DNA from: Massilia terrae
Lineage (GTDB): Bacteria; Pseudomonadota; Gammaproteobacteria; Burkholderiales; Burkholderiaceae_D
Direction: 5' to 3'
DNA: 64,000 nucleotides
NCBI RefSeq assembly: GCF_024753145.1
Contig: NZ_JANUGU010000001.1
Coordinates: 1,550,001 to 1,614,000, forward strand
The position numbers and the translations under genes were made by a program. The notes below the pieces were generated by a model. That model was given only the letters and a program-made list of their open reading frames with translations. It did not search any database and was not told the origin of the DNA. Positions 17,231-26,555 of this stretch are shown piece after piece (position 1 is the stretch's first letter; the number at the start of each line of letters is the position of its first letter).

Positions 17231-17986
17231 ATGGAATTAGCAGGAAAACGTGCCCTCGTGATGGGCGGAGCATCGGGCATCGGCAAGGCGACTTCGCTGG
17301 CGCTGGCAAAGGCTGGCGCGGACGTGGTGCTGACCTACTTCAGCAGCGCCGATGAGGCGCTGGAAGTGGTCACCCAGGTCCGCGCGATGGGCCGCAGCGC
17401 CCACGCCATCAAGGCCGACGTCACCGACGGCGCCATCGCCGAACGCGTGTACGCCGAAGCCGAAGGCGCGATCGGGGAGATCGACACCCTGTTCGCCAAC
17501 ATCGGTGGCCTGATCCAGCGCTGCCGCGTGGTCGACATGCCGCTCTCGCTGTGGAACGAGGCCATGAACCTCAACCTCACCAGTACCTTCCTGATCTGCC
17601 AGGCCGCGCTCAAGCGCATGGAAGCGCGCAAGAGCGGCGTGATCGTCACCATGTCCTCGCTGGCCGCCTTCGATGGCGGCGGCCCGGGGTCGGCGCACTA
17701 CGCGTCCTCCAAGGCGGCCGTCGCGACCTTCACGCGCGCGCTGGCCAAGGAAGTCGGCCCGCTCGGCATCCGCGTCAACGGCGTCGCGCCGGGCCTGATC
17801 GCCACCCGCTTCCACGACACCTTCAACACCCCGGCCAACCGCCAGGCCATCGCCGAGCGCACCCCCGCGCGCCGCGAAGGCCAGCCTGAAGACGTGGCCG
17901 ACGTGGTGGTGTTCCTGGCCTCCGCGCGCGCCGCCTTCCTGGCCGGCGAAATCATCCAGGTCAACGGTGGCCTCGGCCTTTACTGA
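17231..17986 (+). CDS. SDR oxidoreductase, probable DEH (4-deoxy-5-hexoseulose uronate) reductase
   Basis: A 251-residue classical SDR. The cofactor motif is GGASGIG (12-18) and the active site is Ser142/143, Tyr157, Lys161 (YASSK). The post-Ser segment AFDGGGPGSAHY and the later ATRFHDTF resemble the Sphingomonas alginate-pathway DEH reductase A1-R, which has GGGPG and T-x-FH at the same places. DEH is the spontaneous product of unsaturated uronates released by lyases; reduction gives 2-keto-3-deoxygluconate. The position between a LacI regulator, a heparinase-fold lyase and a KDG kinase supports this. KduD-like activity is the alternative. Genes on both sides are within 30 bp. Confidence 0.75.
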   Translation: MELAGKRALVMGGASGIGKATSLALAKAGADVVLTYFSSADEALEVVTQVRAMGRSAHAIKADVTDGAIAERVYAEAEGAIGEIDTLFANIGGLIQRCRVVDMPLSLWNEAMNLNLTSTFLICQAALKRMEARKSGVIVTMSSLAAFDGGGPGSAHYASSKAAVATFTRALAKEVGPLGIRVNGVAPGLIATRFHDTFNTPANRQAIAERTPARREGQPEDVADVVVFLASARAAFLAGEIIQVNGGLGLY

Positions 17987-18005
17987 GATTTGTCGGGAGA
18001 GCAGG

Positions 18006-20000
18006 ATGACGCATACCTTCGGCAGGCGCCGCTTCCTCGGCGCCGCAGCCCTTAGCGGCCCGGTGCTGGCCACGCGCCAGGCGCTGGCGCAGGACGCGCG
18101 CGAGGCGCTGGGCACCATGATCGGCAAGGCGACCGGCGGTCCGCACCCGCTGGAGACCATCATGCAGGCGCACCCGGCGGCCATGCGCGCCGAGCTGCGG
18201 GGCGTACACCCGCGCGTGTTCTTCACCAATGACGGCCTGGAGCAACTGCGCCGGCGCGCCCGCGGCAGCCACCGCGAACTGTGGACCAGGGCACTTGGCC
18301 GCCTGGTCGCGCTACGCGAGGATCCGCCGCCGGCGCCGGCCCAGAAGCGCCGCGCGCAGAACACGGTCGCAATCGGAATCGTTGGCGCTGCCCTCGCCTA
18401 CAAGGTCGAAGGCGATACGCGTTATCTCGAAGCGGCCAAGCGCTACATGGACGCCGCCGTGAGCTACCAGGTGTGGGGCTACACCTACAGCAAACCTGAC
18501 GTCGACCTGGCCGCAGGCCACCTGCTGTACGGCCTGGGCTTCGCCTACGACCTGCTGTACGAAGTGCTGTCGGCCGAGGAGCGCGCCCGCTACCGCGACA
18601 AGCTGGTGCGCCAGGCGCGCATCCTGTTCGCGCACTTCAAGCCGGCGCCGGGCAAGTCCTACTCGTACAGCCAGAACCACTGTTTCATCCCGATCGCCGG
18701 CCTCGCCGTCGCATCGTACGCGCTGTGGGACGACACGCCGGAAGCGGCGCAGTGGTCGGCGCTGGCGCGCGCCATCTTCACCCGCGTGCTCGACGTCGCA
18801 TCGCCGGACGGCTACTTCTACGAAGGCGTCGAATACTGGATCTTCTCGATGCCGTGGATTATCCACGCGCTCGACGCCTTCGCCCACGCGGCCGGCGACG
18901 ACATGTACGACCAGCCCAGCCTGCGCAAGGCCCACCTCTACATCGCGCACTCGATCACGCCCAACGGCCAGGACGTGTTCGACTTCGGCGACGTGTTCGA
19001 AGGCCCGATCACCCGTTCGCGCGTCGGCGAGGAACCGGCGCGCACGCACCCGAACGGCAAGCTGCACTCCAACTACAACCTGCTCTACCGCCTGGCCGCG
19101 CGCTTCCGCAATCCCGAGGCGCAAGGCGTTGCGGCCTGGATGGCGTCGCTCGGCCACGCCTGCGAGGAAGACTACTGGAGCCTGCAGTGGTTCGACGCGG
19201 CCGTGCCGGCCAAGCCGATGGCGGCGATCGAGCCCTACCACCACTTCGACGACCTCGGCACCGTCTACTGGCGCAGCAACTGGACGCCGAAAGCGACCGC
19301 CTTCGCCTTCCGCGCCGGGCCGCCGGAAGGTCATCACGTCGCCCAGATCCTGTCGACGATGCCGGACTGGCACCTCGAAATGGGCCACTCGCACCCGGAC
19401 GCCGGCAGCTTCATGCTGTACGGCGGCGGCAGCTACCTGACCGGCCCGATGGGCTACGCCGGCATCCCGAGCAGCAAATTGAGCAACACCGTGCTGATCG
19501 ACGGCCAGGGCCAGGCCAACGAGGGCGGCGGCCACGACGCCTTCCGCGACTACCCCTACGCACGGCTGGACACGATCCGCATCACGAGCGCGAAACTGGG
19601 CCGCAACCAGGCCGAGATCGTGGCCGAGCTGGCGGGCGCCTATCGTCCGGAGCTGGGCGTGGAACGCCTGGAGCGCCGCTTCACCTTCGCGCACAATGGC
19701 TGGACCACCACCGACCGCATGCGCGCATCCAAACCCGTGGTCCTGACCGCGCAGCTGCACGGCGACACCGCGATCAGCCAGGTCTCGCAGCGCAGCTTCG
19801 TCATCGCCGGCAAGCCTTCTTCGCTCAAGGTCGAGGTCCAGACGCCGGGGGCGAAAGCGGTGATCGAACCGGGCGTCGTGATTGCGGCCGGGCCGCCGGG
19901 CCACGTCGACCAGGGCCCGCGCGAAGAACGCGGCATGGTGCTGCGCCTGTCGCTGCCGGCCAGCCAGGACGCAACGCTGGTCACCAGCATGCGTTTCTAG
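18006..20000 (+). CDS. Heparinase II/III-fold exolytic polysaccharide lyase (Tat-exported)
   Basis: A 664-residue periplasmic lyase. The N-terminus carries a twin-arginine signal (GRRRFLGAAALSG) with cleavage near ALA-Q. The alpha/alpha toroid contains SQNHCFIPIAGLAVASYALW and EGVEYWIFSMPW; the C-terminal beta-sandwich has MGHSHPDAGSFMLYGGGSYL. The His and Tyr residues in these blocks are the usual catalytic set of PL12/15/17/21-type enzymes. The nearest role is exo-oligoalginate or oligouronide lyase (PL15/PL17-like) releasing unsaturated monomers, consistent with the DEH reductase and KDG kinase genes on either side. Exact PL family and substrate are not settled. ATG at 18006 has a GGGAGA site. 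Confidence 0.8.
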   Translation: MTHTFGRRRFLGAAALSGPVLATRQALAQDAREALGTMIGKATGGPHPLETIMQAHPAAMRAELRGVHPRVFFTNDGLEQLRRRARGSHRELWTRALGRLVALREDPPPAPAQKRRAQNTVAIGIVGAALAYKVEGDTRYLEAAKRYMDAAVSYQVWGYTYSKPDVDLAAGHLLYGLGFAYDLLYEVLSAEERARYRDKLVRQARILFAHFKPAPGKSYSYSQNHCFIPIAGLAVASYALWDDTPEAAQWSALARAIFTRVLDVASPDGYFYEGVEYWIFSMPWIIHALDAFAHAAGDDMYDQPSLRKAHLYIAHSITPNGQDVFDFGDVFEGPITRSRVGEEPARTHPNGKLHSNYNLLYRLAARFRNPEAQGVAAWMASLGHACEEDYWSLQWFDAAVPAKPMAAIEPYHHFDDLGTVYWRSNWTPKATAFAFRAGPPEGHHVAQILSTMPDWHLEMGHSHPDAGSFMLYGGGSYLTGPMGYAGIPSSKLSNTVLIDGQGQANEGGGHDAFRDYPYARLDTIRITSAKLGRNQAEIVAELAGAYRPELGVERLERRFTFAHNGWTTTDRMRASKPVVLTAQLHGDTAISQVSQRSFVIAGKPSSLKVEVQTPGAKAVIEPGVVIAAGPPGHVDQGPREERGMVLRLSLPASQDATLVTSMRF

Positions 20001-20010
20001 GGAGGGCACG

Positions 20011-21012
20011 ATGCGCAATCCGGATGTCGTCACCATGGGCGAAGCGATGGCCCTGCTGATCGCCCGCCAGGCCGGGCCGCTGGCGGGCGTCGGGGAATTC
20101 CAGCGCGCCACCGCCGGCGCGGAGCTGAATGTCGCGGTCGGCCTGAGCCGGCTGGGCTACCGCGTCGCCTACGTCAGTCGCCTCGGCGACGACAGCCTGG
20201 GCCACGGCCTGCGCGCCTTCATGGCCGCCCAGGGCCTCGACCTTGGCTACGTCCGGACGGATCCATCCAATCCGACCGGCTTCATGTTCAAGGCGATGGC
20301 CGGCGATGGCGCGGATCCGGAGATCGAGTACTTCCGGCGCGGCTCGGCCGCCAGCCACATGACGCCATCCGACGGCCATGACGTGCCGGTAGCGGAGGCG
20401 CGCCTGCTGCACCTGACCGGCATCGCGCCGGCACTGTCGGCCGGCTGCCGCGAGCTCGCCTTCCAGCTCGCCGAACAGGCCCGCGCCGCCGGTCGCCTGG
20501 TCAGCTTCGATCCCAACCTGCGCCCGCGCCTGTGGCGCACGCAGGCCGACATGATCGACACCGTCAACGCGCTGGCCGGCCTGTCCGACGTTGTGATGCC
20601 CGGCCTGGCCGAAGGCCGGCTGCTGACCGGCTACGCTCACGCCGCCGACATCGCCGAGTTCTACCTGGCACGCGGTGCGCGCCAGGTGGTGGTCAAGCTG
20701 GGACCGCAGGGCGCCTATTTCGCCAACGCGCTGTCCAGTGGCGTGGCGCCGGGACATGTGGTGAGCGAAGTGATTGACACCGTGGGAGCCGGCGACGGCT
20801 TCGCGGTGGGCGTCATCAGCGCGCTGCTGGAAGGCCTGCCGCTGGATGGCGCGGCGGCGCGCGGCAATGCCATCGGGGCGCGCGTGCTGCAGTTCCGCGG
20901 CGACTGCGACGGCCTGCCCGACCGCAGGGAACTGGCGCGGATGCCGGGGGCGATACTCGGAGCGATGGCGAGCCTTCTACCTGGCGGCGAACGGCGGCCC
21001 ACCATCCACTGA
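20011..21012 (+). CDS. kdgK: 2-dehydro-3-deoxygluconokinase (KDG kinase), PfkB family
   Basis: A 333-residue ribokinase-fold kinase phosphorylating KDG to KDPG. It has the N-terminal TMGEAMALL, the PfkB signature region AGAELNVAVGLSRLGYRVAYVSRLGDDSLG, SFDPNLRPRLW typical of KDG kinases, VVKLGPQGAY, and the anion-hole/catalytic DTVGAGDGFAVG near residue 254. The FDPNLRP-LW block is usual for KdgK over fructokinase. The ATG at 20011 lies 10 bp after the lyase gene with a GGGAGG site. KDPG aldolase (Eda) is not in this window and must be elsewhere. Confidence 0.88.
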   Translation: MRNPDVVTMGEAMALLIARQAGPLAGVGEFQRATAGAELNVAVGLSRLGYRVAYVSRLGDDSLGHGLRAFMAAQGLDLGYVRTDPSNPTGFMFKAMAGDGADPEIEYFRRGSAASHMTPSDGHDVPVAEARLLHLTGIAPALSAGCRELAFQLAEQARAAGRLVSFDPNLRPRLWRTQADMIDTVNALAGLSDVVMPGLAEGRLLTGYAHAADIAEFYLARGARQVVVKLGPQGAYFANALSSGVAPGHVVSEVIDTVGAGDGFAVGVISALLEGLPLDGAAARGNAIGARVLQFRGDCDGLPDRRELARMPGAILGAMASLLPGGERRPTIH

Positions 21013-21049
21013 CGCCGCCAACAATAAGAAAACATCTGGAGACAACGGC

Positions 21050-22369
21050 ATGAAAACAATGAAGGGGCTGCGCTGGCTGGTCATCGCGCTGGTAGCCGCC
21101 GCCACGATCATCAACTACATCGACCGTTCGGCGCTGGCGGTCATGTGGCCGGCGATCGCGGACGAACTGGGTATGAGCAAGAGCGACTATGCCGATATCA
21201 TCACCATCTTCCTGATCGGCTACGCGGTCGGGCAGTCACTGTTCGGCAAGCTGTTCGACGCGCTCGGCACCCGCATCGGCTTCCTGCTGTCGATTGTGGT
21301 GTGGTCGGCCGCCATCGGGTTGCATTTCGCCGCGCGCTCGGTGATGTCGTTCAGCCTGTTCCGCGCGCTGCTGGGCGTGGGCGAAGCCGGCAACTGGCCG
21401 GGCGCCACCAAGGCCATCGCCGAATGGTTCCCGGTGCGCGAGCGCGCGCTGGGGCAAGGAATCTTCGGCGCGGGCGCCTCGATGGGTTCGATCATCGCGC
21501 CGCCGCTGGTCGCTTTTCTCTACGCCTTCCTGGGCTGGAAGAACACCTTCATCATCATCGGCGCACTGGGCCTGGTGTGGATCCTGCCCTGGCTGATCGT
21601 CTACCGCGCCGGCCCGGACAGCCACCCGTGGATCGGCGCCGAGGAACGCGCCTACATCCTCGACGGCCAACGCCCTGCCGCTGCGGCCGCGCAGCCGGAA
21701 TACGTGCCGACCACCCGCCAGCTGCTCGGCCACCGCCAGAGCTGGGGCGTGATCGCGGCGCGCTTCTTCATCGATCCGATCTGGTGGCTGTTCGTGGCCT
21801 GGCTGCCGCTGTACCTGAACGAGAAATTCCACTTCGACGTCAAGCAGATCGGCATCTTCGCCTGGGTGCCCTACGTCGGCGCCGGCATCGGCGCGGTGCT
21901 CGGCGGCTGGCTGTGCGGCCGCCTGCTGCAGCGCGGATGGACTGTCAACAAGGCGCGCAAGACGGTCATTGGCATGGGCCTGGTGGTGATGTTTGCCGCC
22001 GCCCTGTTCAGCGCCGCCGCCGACACGCCGCTGCTGGCGGTCCTGTCGATCGGCGCGCTGCTGTTCGGCTTCCAGGCCGCGATCAGCAATATCCAGACGC
22101 TGCCGAGCGACTTCTTCTCCGGGAAGACGGTCGGCACGCTGGCAGGCTTCAGCGGCACCTCGGCGGTGCTGGGCACGATCGTGTGCATGCAGCTGGTGCC
22201 GGTGCTGACCGCCGGCGGCAACTACACGCCGTTCTTCATCCTGGCCGCGCTACTGGTGCCGCTGGTCTTCGTCTCGCTTTGGCTGGGCGGCCCCGCCACC
22301 CTGGTCAAGCCGCACGACGCGGCCGCCGCGCACACCCCACAACAGACCAACATCAAGGAGTTTCAATGA
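21050..22369 (+). CDS. MFS transporter, ACS family (uronate/KDG-type)
   Basis: A 439-residue 12-helix permease. It shows NYIDRSALAVMWPAI after helix 1, GKLFDALGTRIGF (loop 2), ALLGVGEAGNWPGATKAIAEWFPVRERALGQGIFGAGASMGS (TM4-TM5 of the ACS family) and FIDPIWWLFVAWLPLYLNEKF in the middle. The ATG at 21050 follows CTGGAGAC. Its stop overlaps the next gene's start (ATGA), so it is coupled to the PL7 lyase gene. Located among DEH reductase, KDG kinase and lyases, it most likely imports unsaturated uronate monomers or KDG (inferred). It is a different protein from the one at 12.5 kb. Confidence 0.86.
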   Translation: MKTMKGLRWLVIALVAAATIINYIDRSALAVMWPAIADELGMSKSDYADIITIFLIGYAVGQSLFGKLFDALGTRIGFLLSIVVWSAAIGLHFAARSVMSFSLFRALLGVGEAGNWPGATKAIAEWFPVRERALGQGIFGAGASMGSIIAPPLVAFLYAFLGWKNTFIIIGALGLVWILPWLIVYRAGPDSHPWIGAEERAYILDGQRPAAAAAQPEYVPTTRQLLGHRQSWGVIAARFFIDPIWWLFVAWLPLYLNEKFHFDVKQIGIFAWVPYVGAGIGAVLGGWLCGRLLQRGWTVNKARKTVIGMGLVVMFAAALFSAAADTPLLAVLSIGALLFGFQAAISNIQTLPSDFFSGKTVGTLAGFSGTSAVLGTIVCMQLVPVLTAGGNYTPFFILAALLVPLVFVSLWLGGPATLVKPHDAAAAHTPQQTNIKEFQ

Positions 22370-23136
22370 ACCTGCTTCCGCGATCCTGCGGCCTGTCCCT
22401 GCTGTGCGCGGGCCTGCTGGCAGCGTCCGGCCACGCGCTGGCCGACGGCTTCACCCCACAGAAAACGCTGGAAAGCGTCTTTGAACTGGAAGGCAATGCG
22501 CCCTGGTCCTCGCCGTACGACGGCAGCCTCACCTTCAGCGCCCTCGGCTCGAAGTTCGCCACCGCCAATGGCCACGGCTACCGCAATGAGCTCAAGATCG
22601 GCAAGAACAACCGCCGACCGATCGAACAGACCCACGAACACTTCGCGGCCACCATCACGCCGACGCTGTCGAACGGTGCGAAGACCATCGTCGCGCAGTA
22701 CCACGTCGACGGCCTGGAGACCATCCTCAAGGTCTACGTGCAGGACACCGAAGACCGCGGCCTCCTCGACGGCAAGGACAATAACGGCGTGTTCGACATC
22801 GTGGTGAAGATCCTCGGCACCGACGGCGTAGACGCTCCGACCGCGCTCGGCACGATCCGCTCCGGCGAAAGCTTCGACCTCGACATCCGCTTCGACAATG
22901 GCGTGGCCACCGCGAGCGCGAAGACCGCCGCCAACGGCAGCATCCGCACCGCGGCCACCCGCATCAAGGGCGACAAGCGAAACATCTACTTCAAGTTCGG
23001 CGACTACCTGCAGGCGCTTGACCCGGCCACCAATGGCTTCACCTCAAGCCCGGCCAAGTGGGACGAGTACTACCGCCTGCACCACGTCAACAGCGACAGC
23101 ATCCGCTTTACCCGCACCATCTTCGAACGCGAGTGA
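22366..23136 (+). CDS. PL7-type alginate lyase (alginate lyase 2 domain)
   Basis: A 256-residue secreted beta-jelly-roll lyase. The signal peptide ends at ALA-D (residue 26). All three PL7 signature blocks are visible: RNEL at 73-76 (family R-T/S-E-L), QYH at 111-113 (family Q-I/V-H) and YFKFGDYLQ at 208-216 (family YFK-x-G-x-Y-x-Q). These place Arg, Gln, His and Tyr in the active cleft. The variation (Asn in the first block, Tyr in the second) means the chain preferred could differ from canonical poly-M or poly-G alginate. It is coupled to the MFS gene by a 4-bp overlap and is the last gene of the LacI-led operon. Confidence 0.82.
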   Translation: MNLLPRSCGLSLLCAGLLAASGHALADGFTPQKTLESVFELEGNAPWSSPYDGSLTFSALGSKFATANGHGYRNELKIGKNNRRPIEQTHEHFAATITPTLSNGAKTIVAQYHVDGLETILKVYVQDTEDRGLLDGKDNNGVFDIVVKILGTDGVDAPTALGTIRSGESFDLDIRFDNGVATASAKTAANGSIRTAATRIKGDKRNIYFKFGDYLQALDPATNGFTSSPAKWDEYYRLHHVNSDSIRFTRTIFERE

Positions 23137-23170
23137 GGTTCGAAGGTGAGCAGATTTTTTTGGTTACGAT

Positions 23171-23184
23171 GTTAAACGTTTTCC
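23171..23184. promoter_or_regulatory. LacI-type operator A (GTTAAACGTTTTCC)
   Basis: A 14-base site with the CpG-centred core AAACGTTT characteristic of LacI-family operators, 82 bp before the receptor start at 23266. Identical sites lie before the second udh gene (30052-30065, reverse orientation) and, with one change, before the GH105 fusion (32217-32230) and the receptor at 26556 (26315-26328). Confidence 0.7.
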
Positions 23185-23265
23185 AAGAAAGACCGGACGC
23201 CGGACAATAACAAGGGATCAGGCCCGGCGGCCAAGTTTTCAATAACAAAGATAGGAGACAGCGTC

Positions 23266-25986
23266 TTGAACAACCGTACTAACACCCAGTGGCATGCCCC
23301 GCTTCCGATCGCCTCGGCGGTCGCCATGGCCGTGCTGGCGATGAGCGTCCCGGCCTTCGCGCAGGAGGCGCCGTCGGCGCCGATGGCCAAGGTCGAGATC
23401 ACCGGATCGAGCATCAAGCGCGCGGCGGCCGACCAGCCGCTGCCGATCACCGTCACCAAGGCTGATGACTGGATCGCGCAAGGCGCGGTGACCGTCGCCG
23501 ACATCCTGATGTCGATGTCGACCGCCGCCGACTACGAGCCGAACACCACCTCCGGTAACGGCAACAGCGCCAATATGCGCGGCATCGGCGCGGCGCGCAC
23601 CCTGGTCCTGTTGGACGGCAAGCGCCTGAGCGACAGCTCGATCGACCCGAACACCATCCCGACAAGCGCCCTCGACCGCACCGAAGTGCTGCGCGACGGC
23701 GCCTCGTCGATCTACGGCTCCGACGCGATCGGCGGCGTGATCAACTTCGTCACCAAGAAGGCCTACAACGGCGCCTCGATCACCGCCAAGGGCACGGTAC
23801 CCAAACGCAAAGGCGGCGGCGAGAACGAAGGCTTGAGCTTCATCGTCGGCAAGGGCGACCTGGCCAAGGATGGTTGGAACGTCTACCTCACCGGCGACCT
23901 GAACAACCAGCTGCCGCTATCCCAGACCAGCCGCCCGAACATCACCAATTCCGACCGCCTGATGAGCGCCGGCTTCGAAGGCCCGCACCTGAGCAAGGGC
24001 ACCAACGCCGTGCCGGCCAACGTCACCCTGGCCAACGGCTCGACCAAGGTCGGCAGCGTCACCATCACCGGCAACCCGTACTACAGCACCGGGTGCCTCG
24101 CGCCATTCTCCGTCCAGGGCACCAGCAATACCTGCGCCTCGACCTATACCGCGAACTCGCTGACGCTGACCACCGCGAAGAAACAGGGCTCGCTGTTCCT
24201 CAAGGGCTCGAAGATGCTGGGCGAGGACAACAAACTGACCGCGACCCTGCTGTATTCCTCGATCTACACCCGCCCGGTGAAGAACCCGACCTTCGGCATC
24301 AACGCCTCGGTCACCAACTTCCCGGCGCTGACGATCACGCCGACCAGCCCCTTCTACCCCGGCAAGGGCATCACGCCGGCCATGAACGGCATCACCAACC
24401 AGACCCTGACGCTGGCCTGGTCGCTGATCGGCGATCTGGGCCCGACGGTGCTGAACTACCAGAAGTCCGCGTCGCGCATCACCGTCGAGGACGAAGGCCA
24501 CCTCGGCGCCTGGGACTACAAGGTCGGCGTATTCAATGCGGTGTACGCGACCGAGACCACCTTCCGTTCGGGCTTCGTCAACAGCTTCAAGCTGCTCGAT
24601 GGCGTCGCCAACGGCAAGCTCAATCCCTTCGGCCTGCAGGACCAGACCGGCAAGGACTACCTGAAAAGCATCTCGACCGATGGCGAGACCGCCAACAAGG
24701 GCCTGACCCGCCTCTCCGGTGCGCACCTGACCGTGAACCGCGACCTGATGCAGCTGTCCGGCGGCACCCTGGCCTTCGCGGCCGGCGCCAGCATGTACCA
24801 CGACTACGGCCGCACCTTCATTCCGCCGAGCGTCGCGCTGTCGGGCGGCCAGACCGGCACCACCGCCGCCATCGACGTCGCCGCCTCGCGCAACGTCAGC
24901 TCGGTGTACGCCGAACTGGATGCGCCGCTGACCAAGTCGCTCGACGTCGACCTGGCGGTGCGCACCGACCGCTACAGCGATTTCGGCAGCACCACCAATC
25001 CGAAGGTCAGCTTCCGCTACAAACCCACCGACTGGCTGGCCTTCCGCGGCGCGGTCGGCACGGGCTTCCGCGCCCCGACCCTGAACGAGCGCTATTTCGG
25101 CGCCGTCAACGGCCCGACCGGCGTGACCAGCTCGACCTACAACGACCCGGTGCTGTGCCCGGGCGGCAAAGTCGGCGGCAACACCGGCGGTACCGCCCTC
25201 CCCGGCTACACGCCGACCACCGTGTGCGCGGCCAAGCTGCCGATCAACACCGGCGCCAATCCGTCGGTCGGTCCGGAGAAGTCGGAAACCATCAACTTCG
25301 GCATCGTGCTGACCCCGACCAACTCGCTGCTGGTCTCGCTCGACTACTGGAACGTGCGCATGAAGGACGCGATCGGCCAGCTGGCGCAGGCGACCCTGTT
25401 CCAGCCACAGTACGCCAACCTGTTCATCCGCGATCCGAAGACCAATATGCTGGTCTACATCGACGACCGCCTGAACAATATGGGCGGCCAGCGCACCGAC
25501 GGCATCGACGTCACCGCCACCTACACCTTCCCGCGCACGCGCTACGGCCGCTTCGGCGTGCAGCTGGACGGCACCTACGTCCACAGCTTCAAGACCCAGC
25601 TGACCAACGACAGCGACTGGATCGACAGCGTGAACAAGTTCGGCCCGCTCGACGCCAACGTCTTCACCTACCGCTGGCGCTACACGATGTCGGAGAAATG
25701 GCAGAGCGCCGGCGGCGACTGGACCTCGACGCTGACCGAGACCTATCGCCAGAGCTTCGAGGACCTGAATGCGTCGTCGCTGTTCTACCACCGCATCGAC
25801 CCGTACCTGCTGGTGAACTGGTCGCTGTCGTACAGCGGCTTCAAGAACTGGACGCTCATGGGCGGCATCAACAACTTGTTCGACCGCGACCCGCCGGCCG
25901 CGAACTACCGCAACGAGGGCTACCTCAGCGGCCAGGCCAGCCCGGTCGGCCGCGCCTTCAACCTGCGCGCGACGTACAAGTTCTGA
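23266..25986 (+). CDS. TonB-dependent receptor, oligosaccharide type (1)
   Basis: A 906-residue outer-membrane transporter. The start is TTG with a TAGGAGACA ribosome site 5-12 bases upstream, and a signal peptide ends at AFA-Q. VEITGSSIKR is the TonB-box-proximal motif of carbohydrate-type receptors. The plug has ALDRTEVLRDGASSIYGSDAIGGVINFVTKK. The barrel contains the family motif GFRAPTLNERYF and ends RATYKF. It belongs to the same subfamily as the receptor at 37.2 kb. It follows the polyuronide-lyase operon and has a LacI operator upstream, so the likely cargo is an oligouronide from alginate or pectin (inferred). Proline/glycine-rich extracellular loops near residues 630-660 carry a Cys pair. 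Confidence 0.88.
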   Translation: MNNRTNTQWHAPLPIASAVAMAVLAMSVPAFAQEAPSAPMAKVEITGSSIKRAAADQPLPITVTKADDWIAQGAVTVADILMSMSTAADYEPNTTSGNGNSANMRGIGAARTLVLLDGKRLSDSSIDPNTIPTSALDRTEVLRDGASSIYGSDAIGGVINFVTKKAYNGASITAKGTVPKRKGGGENEGLSFIVGKGDLAKDGWNVYLTGDLNNQLPLSQTSRPNITNSDRLMSAGFEGPHLSKGTNAVPANVTLANGSTKVGSVTITGNPYYSTGCLAPFSVQGTSNTCASTYTANSLTLTTAKKQGSLFLKGSKMLGEDNKLTATLLYSSIYTRPVKNPTFGINASVTNFPALTITPTSPFYPGKGITPAMNGITNQTLTLAWSLIGDLGPTVLNYQKSASRITVEDEGHLGAWDYKVGVFNAVYATETTFRSGFVNSFKLLDGVANGKLNPFGLQDQTGKDYLKSISTDGETANKGLTRLSGAHLTVNRDLMQLSGGTLAFAAGASMYHDYGRTFIPPSVALSGGQTGTTAAIDVAASRNVSSVYAELDAPLTKSLDVDLAVRTDRYSDFGSTTNPKVSFRYKPTDWLAFRGAVGTGFRAPTLNERYFGAVNGPTGVTSSTYNDPVLCPGGKVGGNTGGTALPGYTPTTVCAAKLPINTGANPSVGPEKSETINFGIVLTPTNSLLVSLDYWNVRMKDAIGQLAQATLFQPQYANLFIRDPKTNMLVYIDDRLNNMGGQRTDGIDVTATYTFPRTRYGRFGVQLDGTYVHSFKTQLTNDSDWIDSVNKFGPLDANVFTYRWRYTMSEKWQSAGGDWTSTLTETYRQSFEDLNASSLFYHRIDPYLLVNWSLSYSGFKNWTLMGGINNLFDRDPPAANYRNEGYLSGQASPVGRAFNLRATYKF

Positions 25987-26038
25987 TGGCCCGCGCCGGA
26001 AGTCGTCCGGCTTAGCCCGGCGGGACAAGTTCCTCCAC

Positions 26039-26079
26039 ACGCCCGGTCACGCACCCTGCACGGTTGCCTGGCCGGGCGT
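26039..26079 (+). terminator. Possible terminator after the first oligosaccharide receptor
   Basis: An 8-bp inverted repeat (ACGCCCGG at 26039-26046 with 26072-26079) and a long loop, followed by only a short T run. Weak in shape but suitably placed 53 bp after the stop. Confidence 0.35.
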
Positions 26080-26314
26080 TTCCATGAGCAGCGGGCTCCT
26101 CGCCCTGCGGCTCTCGATCACCGTGATTCGCCACCTCACCCGACTGATCCGGCTCAGCTGGTCTTTTTTTTCCCGGCACGCCCGATCCAGCCAGCCAACA
26201 CCGCGGCCGCCGTCACAAAAACGTTTTCGTATCTGCCCATTCCTGCTGTATCGACACCAACAAAACTGCCATTTTTGCTGGACGGCGGGAGGTGTATCGC
26301 GTGCACGACACGAA

Positions 26315-26328
26315 GTTAATCGTTTTCC
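26315..26328. promoter_or_regulatory. LacI-type operator B (GTTAATCGTTTTCC)
   Basis: One base different from operator A (T for A at position 6). It lies 227 bp upstream of the TTG start of the receptor at 26556. The nearby AAAACGTTTT at 26218-26227 may be a second, partial site. Confidence 0.5.
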
Positions 26329-26555
26329 TTCTTTCGTTGACATCGAAGATTTATGTCATTACTATCCGCTGAACAATATGGCCCTCCCTGCTGGAGGAGT
26401 GAAGGTTTCCAGCCCTGCCTGGCGTGGCGTCGGTGCCGCTAAGCATTTTCCGCGCGGTTCTTGTGTCGCCGATTGGAAAGCTTTCCAGTCGAGACCACCC
26501 GGCCCGGCCAGATAGCGCTTCGGTTTCACATTTTGTAGAAAATCAAGGAGACAAT

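Larger units (their letters stand above)
25987..26555. other. 570-bp intergenic region with hairpin and LacI-type sites
   Basis: No convincing gene. It contains a terminator-like hairpin (26039-26079), a palindromic AAAACGTTTT at 26218-26227, and a GTTAATCGTTTTCC site (26315-26328). A short minus-strand open frame at 26047-26343 has an atypical, Arg/Cys-rich translation and no ribosome site. The segment between 26220 and 26400 is less GC-rich than its neighbours, as expected for a promoter region. Confidence 0.6.

Noticed and set aside
26047-26343. Possible 98-residue minus-strand gene upstream of the second receptor
   Set aside because: No ribosome site, Arg/Cys/Trp-rich translation without a domain, and it covers operator-like sites.
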